Of a stretch of DNA of 15,884 nt, positions 1-7,464 are shown one piece after another. The stretch covers positions 1 through 15,884 of the forward strand of contig CAUEKH010000022.1 of NCBI GenBank assembly GCA_959018155.1, in the 5' to 3' direction. The stretch comes from an uncultured Hungatella sp. (lineage in GTDB: Bacteria > Bacillota > Clostridia > Lachnospirales > Lachnospiraceae). The notes below the pieces were generated by a model, which saw nothing but the letters and a program-made list of their open reading frames with translations, was not told where the DNA came from and ran no database searches. A program made the position numbers and the translations under genes. The stretch's first letter is position 1; every line of letters begins with the position of its first letter.

Positions 1-1337
1 AAATTTCCGTTCAGGATGTAACAAAGATATACCGACTGTATGAAAAGCCCATCGACCGGCTCAAGGAGGCGATGAGCATTACCCATAAAAATTACCACCG
101 TGATTTCTACGCCTTAAACGGCATTTCCTTCGACGTGAGGAAGGGGGAGACGGTGGGAATTATCGGGACAAATGGTTCCGGAAAGTCCACGATCTTGAAG
201 ATTATCACCGGGGTGCTGACGCCGACTACCGGTGAGGTGGCTGTAAACGGCGTTATTTCCGCTCTGCTGGAGCTGGGAGCCGGATTCAACATGGATTATA
301 CCGGAATTGAAAATATCTACATGAACGGCACCATGATGGGATTTTCCAGAAAGGAAATGGACGCGAAGCTTCAGGATATCCTGGATTTCGCGGATATCGG
401 TGATTTCGTCCATCAGCCGGTGAAAACGTATTCCAGCGGTATGTTTGTCCGTCTGGCCTTCGCGCTGGCGATCAATGTGGAGCCGGAGATCTTAATCGTG
501 GATGAGGCGCTTTCCGTGGGGGACGTGTTTTTCCAGGCCAAGTGCTACCGGCGCATGGAGGAGATCAGAAAGAGCGGCACCACGATCCTGATGGTTACTC
601 ACGATATGGGAGCCATCATCAAATACTGTGACCGCGTTGTGGTACTGAATAAGGGGAATTTCATCGCCCAGGGAGAACCGGGGAAGATGGTGGATTTATA
701 TAAGAAGATCCTTGCCAACCAGATGGATCAGCTGGAGGAAGAACTGGAAGAACTGAGGGATGACGAACTCAGCGATTTTTCCGGGGAGCGGGCGGCGGCT
801 GGAAAGAAGGCCGCGGATAAGAAAAAGAAGGTGGACCACGGAAGCGGTCTGATGAAGGAGAAGCTGACTATCAACCCCAATCGGACCGAGTATGGGGATG
901 GAAGGGCGGAGATTGTCGATTTCGGGCTTCTCGACGAGAGGGGAAATTTAACGAATCTCCTGTTAAAAGGTGAGGAGTTTACGATCAAAGAGAGAATCCA
1001 TTTTAACGCGGAAATCCAGGCGCCTATTTTTACTTACACGATCAAGGATAAGCGCGGCGCCGATTTGACGGGGACCAACACGATGTTTGAGTCGGCCGAC
1101 GTCAAGAGCGTGAAACCGGGAGATGAGTATGAAGTGGAGTTCAGGCAGAAAATGACTCTGCAGGGCGGAGAGTATTTGCTTTCCATGAGCTGCACCGGAT
1201 TTGAAAATGGGGAACATGTGGTGTATCACCGTCTGTACGATATTGCCAACATTACGGTGATTTCCAACAAGAACACGGTCGGGGTCTATGATATGGAGTC
1301 CGAGGTGGAGTTGAAGCTTCATCGGGCCGGTTCATAA
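1..1337 (+). CDS. ABC polysaccharide exporter ATPase, Wzt-like, 5'-partial
   Basis: This is the ATP-hydrolysing subunit of an ABC exporter that would move a lipid-linked polysaccharide across the cytoplasmic membrane. The reading frame is open to the left edge (frame of base 3), and the residues before the ATG at 72 (VQDVTKIYRLYEKPIDRLKEA) are normal ATPase N-terminal sequence, so the true start lies outside the window. Walker A (GTNGSGKST) is at 165-191, a degenerate signature YSSGM at 429-443 as is usual in this family, Walker B with VDEA around 492-506, and the H-loop His at 600-602. A charged Glu/Lys-rich linker (about 730-850) leads to a C-terminal beta-rich domain (about 860-1310) of the Wzt_C type, which in the family recognises the exported glycan or its cap. 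A permease partner is expected just upstream. The methyltransferase follows after 11 bases. Substrate is not determinable from sequence. Confidence 0.93.
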   Translation, partial: ISVQDVTKIYRLYEKPIDRLKEAMSITHKNYHRDFYALNGISFDVRKGETVGIIGTNGSGKSTILKIITGVLTPTTGEVAVNGVISALLELGAGFNMDYTGIENIYMNGTMMGFSRKEMDAKLQDILDFADIGDFVHQPVKTYSSGMFVRLAFALAINVEPEILIVDEALSVGDVFFQAKCYRRMEEIRKSGTTILMVTHDMGAIIKYCDRVVVLNKGNFIAQGEPGKMVDLYKKILANQMDQLEEELEELRDDELSDFSGERAAAGKKAADKKKKVDHGSGLMKEKLTINPNRTEYGDGRAEIVDFGLLDERGNLTNLLLKGEEFTIKERIHFNAEIQAPIFTYTIKDKRGADLTGTNTMFESADVKSVKPGDEYEVEFRQKMTLQGGEYLLSMSCTGFENGEHVVYHRLYDIANITVISNKNTVGVYDMESEVELKLHRAGS

Positions 1338-1348
1338 GGAGGCAAGGC

Positions 1349-2281
1349 ATGAGTGATATCAGTCCTGAAATCAGAGAACTGCTTAAGCAGTACGACGGCG
1401 ATACGAAAGCAATTTTAAAGGAATATCCCCGCCTCGATTACTTATACGCTTTGGCAGATATGCGGGAAAATGTTCTGGAATGGTTCGATTTCGACGAAAA
1501 CGGCGACCTTCTCCAGATTGGATCGGACTACGGCGCGCTGACCGGGCTCTACGCCCGCAGGGTGCGTTCCGTGACGGTTATCGACCCGTATAAGGGGAAT
1601 TTAGAGTTGAACCGTTTACGCCATAGGGAGTACGATAATATTGCGTATGTGGAAGGCAGCCTTGATTCCTATGTGGAAGGGCGCGGAGAGGTAAAATGTC
1701 GCGATGACGAGGAAGAGCGCGTTGGCGAGGAAGACCGCGGTGACGTAGAATACTGCGGTAACGGGAAATTCGACTATGTGATGATGATTGGCTCGTTAGA
1801 AGCACCGTATGCCGCGCAGATTGAGAAGGCGAAGTCCCTGCTGAAACCGGGCGGGAAGCTGATTGTGGCTGTCTGCAACCGATTGGGACTTAAGTATAAG
1901 GCCGGCGCGCTGCCGGAGGAGACGGCTCTTTTAAAATCTGAACTGGCGGAACTTCTCTGCGGAGGCGGAGAAAATCCGGATGGCAGTTTTAAGAGAAGCG
2001 GTCTTCAGGCCGGTAGTCCTGCAGCCAGCGGTTTAGAATGCGGAGGTCCTGAGGCTGGCCGCCTGGAATTTTACTATCCCATGCCGGATTACCGCCTGCC
2101 GATGACGATATACTCAGAGGACTATCTGCCGTCCAAGGGCGATTTGAGCCAGGCGATTCTTGCGTACGATTACCCGGTGTATCTGCGGTTTGATTTAGGG
2201 AAAATGTTTGACGAGGTATGTGAGGAAAAGCAGTTTGAGACGTTTGCAAATTCATATTTAGTCGTTTGGAGCAAACTATGA
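1349..2281 (+). CDS. SAM-dependent class I methyltransferase
   Basis: Predicted cytoplasmic methyltransferase of 310 residues, probably acting on the glycan or on a phosphate group on it. The Rossmann motif I region is LLQIGSDYGALTG (about residues 54-66), followed by VTVIDPY with the acidic residue expected to contact SAM, and a later strand FDYVMMIGSLE before KSLLKPGGKLIVAV, a typical post-I to motif III layout. ATG 1349 has AAGGAGG at 1336-1342, overlapping the stop of the preceding gene. The C-terminal part (YYPMPDYRLPMTIYSEDYLP) recalls methyltransferases of clostridial surface-glycan loci, by memory only. Two low-complexity stretches (residues 111-140 and 217-240) look inserted and are listed separately. 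The stop overlaps the next ATG as ATGA, implying coupled translation with the kinase-like/glycosyltransferase protein. The methyl acceptor is unknown. Confidence 0.85.
   Translation: MSDISPEIRELLKQYDGDTKAILKEYPRLDYLYALADMRENVLEWFDFDENGDLLQIGSDYGALTGLYARRVRSVTVIDPYKGNLELNRLRHREYDNIAYVEGSLDSYVEGRGEVKCRDDEEERVGEEDRGDVEYCGNGKFDYVMMIGSLEAPYAAQIEKAKSLLKPGGKLIVAVCNRLGLKYKAGALPEETALLKSELAELLCGGGENPDGSFKRSGLQAGSPAASGLECGGPEAGRLEFYYPMPDYRLPMTIYSEDYLPSKGDLSQAILAYDYPVYLRFDLGKMFDEVCEEKQFETFANSYLVVWSKL
1679..1768 (+). repeat. Five degenerate 18-nt in-frame tandem repeats
   Basis: Read in the codon frame of the methyltransferase, the 90 bases fall into five consecutive six-codon units with a recurring Cys/Gly/Asp/Glu-rich pattern; two neighbouring units encode CRDDEE and ERVGEE and agree at 13 of 18 bases, and the next encodes DRGDVE. 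The block sits between the SAM-binding half and the strand FDYVMMIG, so it looks like an expanded surface loop rather than core fold. The repeat phase is exactly a multiple of three, so gain or loss of units would keep the frame. Confidence 0.75.
1997..2068 (+). repeat. Two degenerate 30-nt in-frame repeats plus partial unit
   Basis: Two ten-codon units, SGLQAGSPAA (1997-2026) and SGLECGGPEA (2027-2056), followed by a partial unit GRLE (2057-2068). The two full units match at about 19 of 30 bases. They lie within a Gly/Ser/Pro-rich loop of the methyltransferase before the conserved-looking FYYPMPDY segment. This is a second, independent expansion in the same gene. Confidence 0.65.
2268..2271 (+). 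promoter_or_regulatory. Ribosome binding site choosing ATG 2278
   Basis: GGAG lies six bases before ATG 2278, inside the last codons of the methyltransferase gene. An in-frame TTG at 2266 would overlap this site and has no site of its own, so ATG 2278 is preferred. Confidence 0.6.
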
Positions 2282-5200
2282 AGAAAAGTAAATTTATAAA
2301 ATACAACAGAACGCGCAGGGAAGAGTTTCAGATTCGGACCGCCATCGTGGAGGATGAGGGCGTCCGGTACGTGGAGAAGACGGCCCTGACCGAATCGGGC
2401 GTGGCTCATGTGAAATCCTTAGGGGAGAAGTACGGCTGGCTGGAGAGCCAGAGTAAGACGGTGAAGGCGGTGCCGGTTTCCATCAGTCCTGATGGGAAAA
2501 CTGCCCGTTTTCCGTTCCTTAAGGGGGAATCGCTGGCGGAAATGCTTGGAAAGCGGATTCGTGACGGCCGTGCCCCGAAAGAGGAACTGGAAAAGTGTAT
2601 GGAGCAGATTCTTTCCGTGCGGGAAGAATGCCTGTCGCCTTTTTTCGTGACGCCGGAATTTGAGTCGGTGTTTGGAACATTGGAAGGGGGCAGGGACGAA
2701 CTGTCTTTTACCGTTTCCAATATCGACTGTCTTTTCGAGAACTTTATGGTAAATGAGGACGGACTTTACTGCCTCGATTATGAATGGGTTTTCAGTTTCC
2801 CAATCCCGGTAAGCTTTATCCGATACCGGATGCTTTATTACTTCTTCGAGAGGTACCAGAGTATTCTGGTGGGCGAGACACGGGAGGAATTTCTCGAAAA
2901 GTTCGGATTTTCACAGGAGTCGGTGGCAGTCTTCGCAGCCATGGAGGAACATTTCCAGCAGTACGTCCACGGGGAGAACCAGGCGGTCTATTTGACGAAT
3001 TATATGCACGATATCCGGTTCCTGCCTGAAGATATGAATGAGGTGGAACGGTATGTCGAAGCTATGAGGAAGCAGGGAGAAGAACTGCGGGAACTGAAAG
3101 CGGAACTGAAGGAAAAGGAACTGACCATCCGCAAACAGAACGAGGTAAAGCGGCTGACCGATAATCACGTGACGAACTTGGAGATGATGATTGCGACTCT
3201 GAGGAAAGACAGCGAGACGATGGCTCAGACGATTGCCGTTCTCCACCGTCACGAGGCGCTTTTATTTAAGGTGCGCCGGAAACTGGGGGAGAAATTCAAC
3301 CAGAAATTCCCGAAAGGGACGAGAAAGCGGAAACTCCTGGGCTATGCGAAGGATACGGTCATCCATCCGGTGAAATCGCTGCGCCTCTACACGACGGAGG
3401 AAGGCCGCAACCTGATTGAGGGCGATTTGAAAATCGGGGAAGGCTACCGGACTTACGGGAAGCTTCATTTTGAGCGTGTGGAGAATCCGATGGTTTCGAT
3501 TGTGATTCCGGTATACAACCAGATCGATTACACTTACGTCTGTCTGGCTTCCATATTGGAGCACACGAAAGATGTGCCGTACGAGGTGATTATCGCGGAC
3601 GACGTGTCGACGGATGCCACGGCGGAACTGACGAAATTTGCGGAAAATATCACGATTTGCCGCAACGCCACCAACCAGGGATTTTTAAGAAACTGCAACC
3701 AGGCGGCAAAATCAGCCCGCGGAAAGTATGTGATGTTCTTAAATAACGACACCCAGGTGACGCCCGGCTGGCTGAAAAGTCTTGTGGATTTAATTGAGTC
3801 CGATTCTTCCATCGGAATGGTCGGTTCCAAGCTGGTTTACCCGGACGGCAGGCTGCAGGAGGCAGGCGGAATTATCTGGAGCGACGGTTCCGGCTGGAAT
3901 TACGGCCGTCTCGATGACCCGGAGAAGCCGGAATACAACTATGTGAAGGATGTCGACTATATTTCCGGTGCGGCGATCCTGCTTTCTGTAAAGCTGTGGA
4001 AAGAAATCGGCGGCTTTGACGAGCGGTTTGCACCGGCTTACTGCGAGGACTCCGACCTTGCCTTTGAGGTGAGGAAGGCCGGTTACCGGGTGGTTTACCA
4101 GCCGCTCTCAAAGGTGATCCATTTCGAGGGCGTGTCCAACGGCACGGATGTCAACGGCGGCGGTTTGAAGCGGTATCAGGTGGAGAACAGCCGGAAGCTG
4201 AAGGAAAAATGGGCGGAAGAGTTTAAGAAGCAATGTGAAAATAATGGAAATCCCGACCCGTTCCGGGCCAGGGAGAGAAGTCAGGGAAAGAAGATTATCC
4301 TGGTGGTGGACCATTATGTGCCTACCTACGATAAAGATGCCGGTTCCAAGACGACGTTCCAGTACTTAAAAATGTTCCTGGAAAAGGGATTTGTGGTGAA
4401 GTTCTTAGGAGACAATTTCCTTCACGAGGAACCGTATTCCACCACGCTTCAGCAGATGGGGATCGAGATTTTATATGGCAGGGAGTATCAGGTAAAGATC
4501 TGGGAGTGGCTTAAGGCTCACCAGAACGATATTGCCGTGGCCTATTTAAACAGGCCGCATATCGCTGAGAGATATGTGGATTTTATACAGGAAAATACGA
4601 ATATTAAGATGATTTATTACGGGCACGATCTCCATTTCCTGCGGGAAGGCAGGGAGTATGAGCTGACCGGGGATCCGAAGAAGCGGGAGGCCTCCGAATA
4701 CTGGAAGTCTATCGAGTTCCGGATTATGAGGAAGGCCAGTGTGTCGTATTACCCATCTTACGTGGAACAGGAGGCCATCAACCGGGTTGACCCGAATATC
4801 CGGGTAAAAGCCATCGTGGCCTATGTGTTTGAGAAGTTCTTAGACGCGATTCCCGATGATTTCGAACGGCGGGAAGGACTGCTGTTTGTGGGCGGCTTTG
4901 CCCATCCGCCGAATGCGGATGCGGTGCTCTGGTTCGCAAGAGAGGTCTACCCGCTTATCAGAGAGAAGATTGACGCCCCATTCTATATCGTCGGTTCCAA
5001 GGTGACAGAGGAGATTCTGGCCCTGGAACAGCCTGGAAACGGCATCATCGTGAAGGGCTTTGTCTCAGAAGAAGAACTGGCAGCGCTTTACGCCGCCTGC
5101 CGCATAGTGGTGGTTCCACTCCGCTACGGCGCCGGCGTAAAAGGAAAGGTCATTGAGGCGCTCTATCATGGCGCGCCGGTAGTGACAACCTCTATCGGCG

Positions 5201-5394
5201 CCGAGGGCATCCCTGAGGCGGAGAAGGTCATGGTCATCAGGGACGAACCGGCGGAATTTGCCGGGGAAGTGGTATCGCTTTACCAGGATACAGAAGCGCT
5301 GAGAGAAATGAGCCACAGGACTCAGCAGTACATCCGGGAGTATTACAGTGTGGATGCGGCATGGAGTGTTGTGGGAGAGGATTTTGAGAGTTAG
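2278..5394 (+). CDS. Kinase-like / coiled-coil / GT2 / GT4 fusion glycosyltransferase
   Basis: A 1038-residue cytoplasmic multidomain protein, probably the main glycan-assembling enzyme of the locus. Residues 1-250 resemble the APH/choline-kinase fold: a Brenner-like D-x4-N (D150, N155, with Asn148 where His is usual) is followed by D167 in LDYEWVF, and a candidate nucleotide-contact Lys lies in VEKTAL. Residues about 254-330 form a charged coiled coil. Residues 405-640 are a GT2 domain: VSIVIPVYN, the DXD-like NND at 489-491, and the acidic EDSD at 590-593. Residues 671-1035 are a GT4-type GT-B domain (FVGGFAHPPNADAV, then PLRYGAGVKGKVIEALYHGAPVV). One polypeptide could thus make two linkages and also phosphorylate the chain. 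No membrane segment is seen. It starts at ATGA overlapping the methyltransferase stop. Donor sugars and whether the kinase-like domain is active are unknown. Confidence 0.88.
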   Translation: MKKSKFIKYNRTRREEFQIRTAIVEDEGVRYVEKTALTESGVAHVKSLGEKYGWLESQSKTVKAVPVSISPDGKTARFPFLKGESLAEMLGKRIRDGRAPKEELEKCMEQILSVREECLSPFFVTPEFESVFGTLEGGRDELSFTVSNIDCLFENFMVNEDGLYCLDYEWVFSFPIPVSFIRYRMLYYFFERYQSILVGETREEFLEKFGFSQESVAVFAAMEEHFQQYVHGENQAVYLTNYMHDIRFLPEDMNEVERYVEAMRKQGEELRELKAELKEKELTIRKQNEVKRLTDNHVTNLEMMIATLRKDSETMAQTIAVLHRHEALLFKVRRKLGEKFNQKFPKGTRKRKLLGYAKDTVIHPVKSLRLYTTEEGRNLIEGDLKIGEGYRTYGKLHFERVENPMVSIVIPVYNQIDYTYVCLASILEHTKDVPYEVIIADDVSTDATAELTKFAENITICRNATNQGFLRNCNQAAKSARGKYVMFLNNDTQVTPGWLKSLVDLIESDSSIGMVGSKLVYPDGRLQEAGGIIWSDGSGWNYGRLDDPEKPEYNYVKDVDYISGAAILLSVKLWKEIGGFDERFAPAYCEDSDLAFEVRKAGYRVVYQPLSKVIHFEGVSNGTDVNGGGLKRYQVENSRKLKEKWAEEFKKQCENNGNPDPFRARERSQGKKIILVVDHYVPTYDKDAGSKTTFQYLKMFLEKGFVVKFLGDNFLHEEPYSTTLQQMGIEILYGREYQVKIWEWLKAHQNDIAVAYLNRPHIAERYVDFIQENTNIKMIYYGHDLHFLREGREYELTGDPKKREASEYWKSIEFRIMRKASVSYYPSYVEQEAINRVDPNIRVKAIVAYVFEKFLDAIPDDFERREGLLFVGGFAHPPNADAVLWFAREVYPLIREKIDAPFYIVGSKVTEEILALEQPGNGIIVKGFVSEEELAALYAACRIVVVPLRYGAGVKGKVIEALYHGAPVVTTSIGAEGIPEAEKVMVIRDEPAEFAGEVVSLYQDTEALREMSHRTQQYIREYYSVDAAWSVVGEDFES

Positions 5395-5400
5395 AGAATA

Positions 5401-5479
5401 AAAAGAGACTGCTGTAAAACAGAATTGCCGTTTCAGGTGAGGGCCTGCCGGGAGTTTTGATTTTACAGCAGTCTCTTTT
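5401..5479 (+). terminator. Perfect 19-bp hairpin, probable rho-independent terminator
   Basis: AAAAGAGACTGCTGTAAAA (5401-5419) is exactly the reverse complement of 5461-5479, enclosing 41 nt. The right arm ends in TTTT, and the left arm begins with AAAA, giving a U-tract on either strand. The enclosed loop can form its own stem (CCG and CAGG at 5428-5437 with CCTG and CGG at 5444-5451). It begins seven bases after the stop of the fused glycosyltransferase gene and lies upstream of a promoter, fitting a transcription boundary. The long loop is unusual for a simple terminator, so a palindromic repeat element is the main alternative. Confidence 0.75.
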
Positions 5480-5548
5480 GTCTTACTACAGAGAACCCTC
5501 AAAGTTTCGCCAATTTTGTAAATATAGTGGATTGTTTTCGATGTTTTA

Positions 5549-5557
5549 TGATATAAT
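5549..5557 (+). promoter_or_regulatory. Extended -10 promoter for the heptose operon
   Basis: TGATATAAT combines a perfect TATAAT (5552-5557) with the TGN extension. There is no good -35 at the standard distance (TGGATT at 5528-5533 with an 18-bp spacer is the best candidate), as is common for extended -10 promoters. The predicted transcript start is near 5563-5566, giving a leader of about 50 nt. It is the only clear promoter between 1 and 15884 and probably drives all genes from hddC rightward. Confidence 0.75.
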
Positions 5558-5604
5558 GTGATGCGAAATGGGCGTATTTTGAAGTCTGGCAAATCTTTTC
5601 TTAC

Positions 5605-5610
5605 AGGAGG
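5605..5610 (+). promoter_or_regulatory. Ribosome binding site choosing hddC start 5618
   Basis: AGGAGG lies seven bases before ATG 5618. The upstream in-frame GTG at 5558 falls next to the -10 element, lacks a ribosome site and would add 20 residues before the invariant nucleotidyltransferase N-terminus, so it is not used. Confidence 0.85.
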
Positions 5611-5617
5611 AAATATC

Positions 5618-6328
5618 ATGCAGGCAGTTTTACTGGCAGGTGGTCTTGGAACGAGGCTGCGCTCTGTGGTGAGCGACAGACCGAAGCCCATGGCTTTGAT
5701 TGGTGAGAAGCCATTTATGGAGTATGTGGTGCTGGAACTGAAAAAGCACGGAATTACGGAAATTATCTTTGCAGTGGGATATAAAGGTTCTATGGTGGAA
5801 GAATATTTTAAAGATGGGAGCCAGCTGGGAATCCGTGTGTCTTATGCTTATGAAGAGACGCTTTTAGGAACCGCCGGGGCGATTAAGAACGCCGGGCGGC
5901 TGGCAACGGATGAACGGTTCTTTGTGCTGAATGCGGATACATTTTATCAGATTGACTATGGCCGTCTTGTCTCCATGAGCGAGGAGAGGGATTTGGATAT
6001 GGCCCTCGTTTTAAGAGAGGTGCCGGATGTGTCACGGTATGGCCAGGCTGTGTTAGAGGATGGCTGGCTGACTGCTTTTGACGAGAAGACGGAGGAGGCG
6101 AAGCCGGGAACTATCAATGGCGGCGTCTACTATCTGAGGCGTTCTCTGCTGGAGGAGATTCCGGAGGGAAAGGTTTCTCTGGAGCATGATATGATTCCAA
6201 AGTGGCTGTCGGAGGGGAAAAAGTCCCTGGGCGGCATGGTAAATGACGGATATTTTATTGATATCGGCATTCCGGAGGACTATTACCGGTTTATCGACGA
6301 TGTGGAGAAAGGAAAGGTGACGGTATGA
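5618..6328 (+). CDS. hddC: D-glycero-alpha-D-manno-heptose 1-phosphate guanylyltransferase
   Basis: A 236-residue cytoplasmic sugar-1-phosphate nucleotidyltransferase, predicted to join heptose 1-phosphate and GTP to give GDP-D-glycero-alpha-D-manno-heptose and pyrophosphate, the last step of the GDP-heptose route. The N-terminus AVLLAGGLGTRL with DRPKPM (Lys23) is the pyrophosphorylase signature, and VLNADTFY carries the metal-binding Asp. Length fits HddC and excludes the longer GlmU or mannose-1-phosphate enzymes with C-terminal beta-helices. Assignment as HddC rather than another NTP transferase rests mainly on the three heptose genes that follow, with hddA overlapping by ATGA. The nucleotide (GTP) is inferred from the family and context, not seen directly. 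It is the first gene behind the extended -10 promoter. Confidence 0.88.
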   Translation: MQAVLLAGGLGTRLRSVVSDRPKPMALIGEKPFMEYVVLELKKHGITEIIFAVGYKGSMVEEYFKDGSQLGIRVSYAYEETLLGTAGAIKNAGRLATDERFFVLNADTFYQIDYGRLVSMSEERDLDMALVLREVPDVSRYGQAVLEDGWLTAFDEKTEEAKPGTINGGVYYLRRSLLEEIPEGKVSLEHDMIPKWLSEGKKSLGGMVNDGYFIDIGIPEDYYRFIDDVEKGKVTV

Positions 6329-7398
6329 TTATCAGAGGCAGGGCGCCGCTGCGGGTCAGTTTTGGCGGCGGAGGGACGGACGTGGCCCCGTTCTGCGTGG
6401 AACAGGGCGGAGCGATTATCGGCAGCACCATCAACAAGTACGCTTACTGTTCGATTGTTCCGAGAGAGGATGACCAGATTATCGTTCACTCCCTCGACTT
6501 CGATATGACGGTAAAGTATAACACGAAAGAGAATTACGTCTATGACGGCCGGCTGGATCTGGTGACGGCGGCTTTGAAGGCTATGGATATCAAACAGGGC
6601 TGCGAGGTTTATTTACAGTGTGACGCGCCTCCGGGATCGGGTCTGGGAACGTCGTCTACGGTTATGGTGGCGCTGCTGATTGCCATGGCAAAGTGGAAAG
6701 GCATTGAAATGGACGCCTACGCGCTGGCGGATCTGGCTTACAAGGTGGAGCGTGAGGATTTGAAGATTGACGGCGGTTATCAGGATCAGTACGCGGCCAC
6801 ATTTGGCGGCTTTAACTTTATTGAATTCCATGGCCGCAACAACGTGGTGGTGAATCCGCTGCGAATTAAGAAAGAGATTATTCATGAACTGCAGTATAAC
6901 CTGCTTCTCTGCTATACCGGCAATATCCATGTATCGGCCAACATTATCCAGGACCAGGTAAAGAACTATGAGAAGAAGGATGCTTTTGACGCCATGTGCG
7001 AGGTGAAGGCGCTGGCTTACGCCTTAAAGGACGAACTTTTAAAAGGGAATCTTCACAGCTTCGGAAAGCTTCTCGATTACGGCTGGCAGAGCAAGAAGCG
7101 CATGAGCAGCAAAATAACGACTCCGCAGATCAATGAACTCTATGACGAGGCGCTGAGGGCGGGCGCGCTTGGAGGAAAGCTGCTGGGCGCGGGCGGCGGC
7201 GGATATTTACTTGTATTCTGCCCGTATAATGTGCGCCATAAGGTGGCGGCCAGGCTGGAGGCAGCAGGAGGCCAGCTGACAGACTGGAACTTTGAACTGA
7301 GAGGCGCTCAGGCGTGGATCACCGATGAAAACCGCTGGGATTACAACAGCGTTAAAGTGCATATGCCGAATGGGGATTACCAGTTTGAACTGGACTGA
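6325..7398 (+). CDS. hddA: D-glycero-alpha-D-manno-heptose 7-phosphate kinase
   Basis: A GHMP-family sugar kinase of 357 residues predicted to phosphorylate C1 of D-glycero-D-manno-heptose 7-phosphate, giving the alpha-1,7-bisphosphate. The N-terminal RGRAPLRVSFGGGGTDVAPF is typical of HddA, the ATP-binding motif PPGSGLGTSS is at residues 102-111, and the third GHMP motif KLLGAGGGGY is at 285-294. The conserved KVEREDLKIDGGYQDQYAATFGG segment (two parts of the substrate/ATP pocket) is intact. The ATG overlaps the hddC stop (ATGA), with only a weak AAAGGA-like site, so translation is probably coupled. Its presence instead of the bifunctional HldE points to the GDP-alpha rather than the ADP-beta heptose branch. 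Confidence 0.93.
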   Translation: MIIRGRAPLRVSFGGGGTDVAPFCVEQGGAIIGSTINKYAYCSIVPREDDQIIVHSLDFDMTVKYNTKENYVYDGRLDLVTAALKAMDIKQGCEVYLQCDAPPGSGLGTSSTVMVALLIAMAKWKGIEMDAYALADLAYKVEREDLKIDGGYQDQYAATFGGFNFIEFHGRNNVVVNPLRIKKEIIHELQYNLLLCYTGNIHVSANIIQDQVKNYEKKDAFDAMCEVKALAYALKDELLKGNLHSFGKLLDYGWQSKKRMSSKITTPQINELYDEALRAGALGGKLLGAGGGGYLLVFCPYNVRHKVAARLEAAGGQLTDWNFELRGAQAWITDENRWDYNSVKVHMPNGDYQFELD

Positions 7399-7464
7399 GC
7401 GGTGAATGAAGATGTGTGATGAAAAAGTCCTGACCGGGATAGAAGGAACAGGAGGGGTGCAGTG

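Noticed and set aside
72..74. ATG 72 as the start of the ABC ATPase
   Set aside because: The frame is open to the window edge and the upstream residues are typical ATPase N-terminal sequence, so the gene begins before base 1.
728..988. Minus-strand Ser-rich open frame
   Set aside because: Shadow of the Glu/Lys-rich linker of the ABC ATPase; poly-Ser arises from antisense Glu codons.
1578..1805. Minus-strand open frame with repeated Arg/Leu/His pattern
   Set aside because: The pattern is the antisense shadow of the 18-nt repeats in the methyltransferase gene.
5065..5691. 208-codon open frame on the minus strand across the intergenic region
   Set aside because: It runs antisense through the end of the fused transferase gene, the hairpin, the promoter and hddC; composition is arbitrary and no ribosome site was seen.
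5618..6328. RmlA, GlmU or mannose-1-phosphate guanylyltransferase as the identity of the nucleotidyltransferase
   Set aside because: Length is too short for GlmU or ManC, and the following hddA, gmhB and gmhA fit HddC; RmlA partners RmlB/C/D are absent.
7399..7464. Possible tiny coupled frames (GTG 7403, ATG 7418 region) between hddA and gmhB
   Set aside because: They encode only about five residues each with no ribosome site or conservation evidence; treated as plain spacer.
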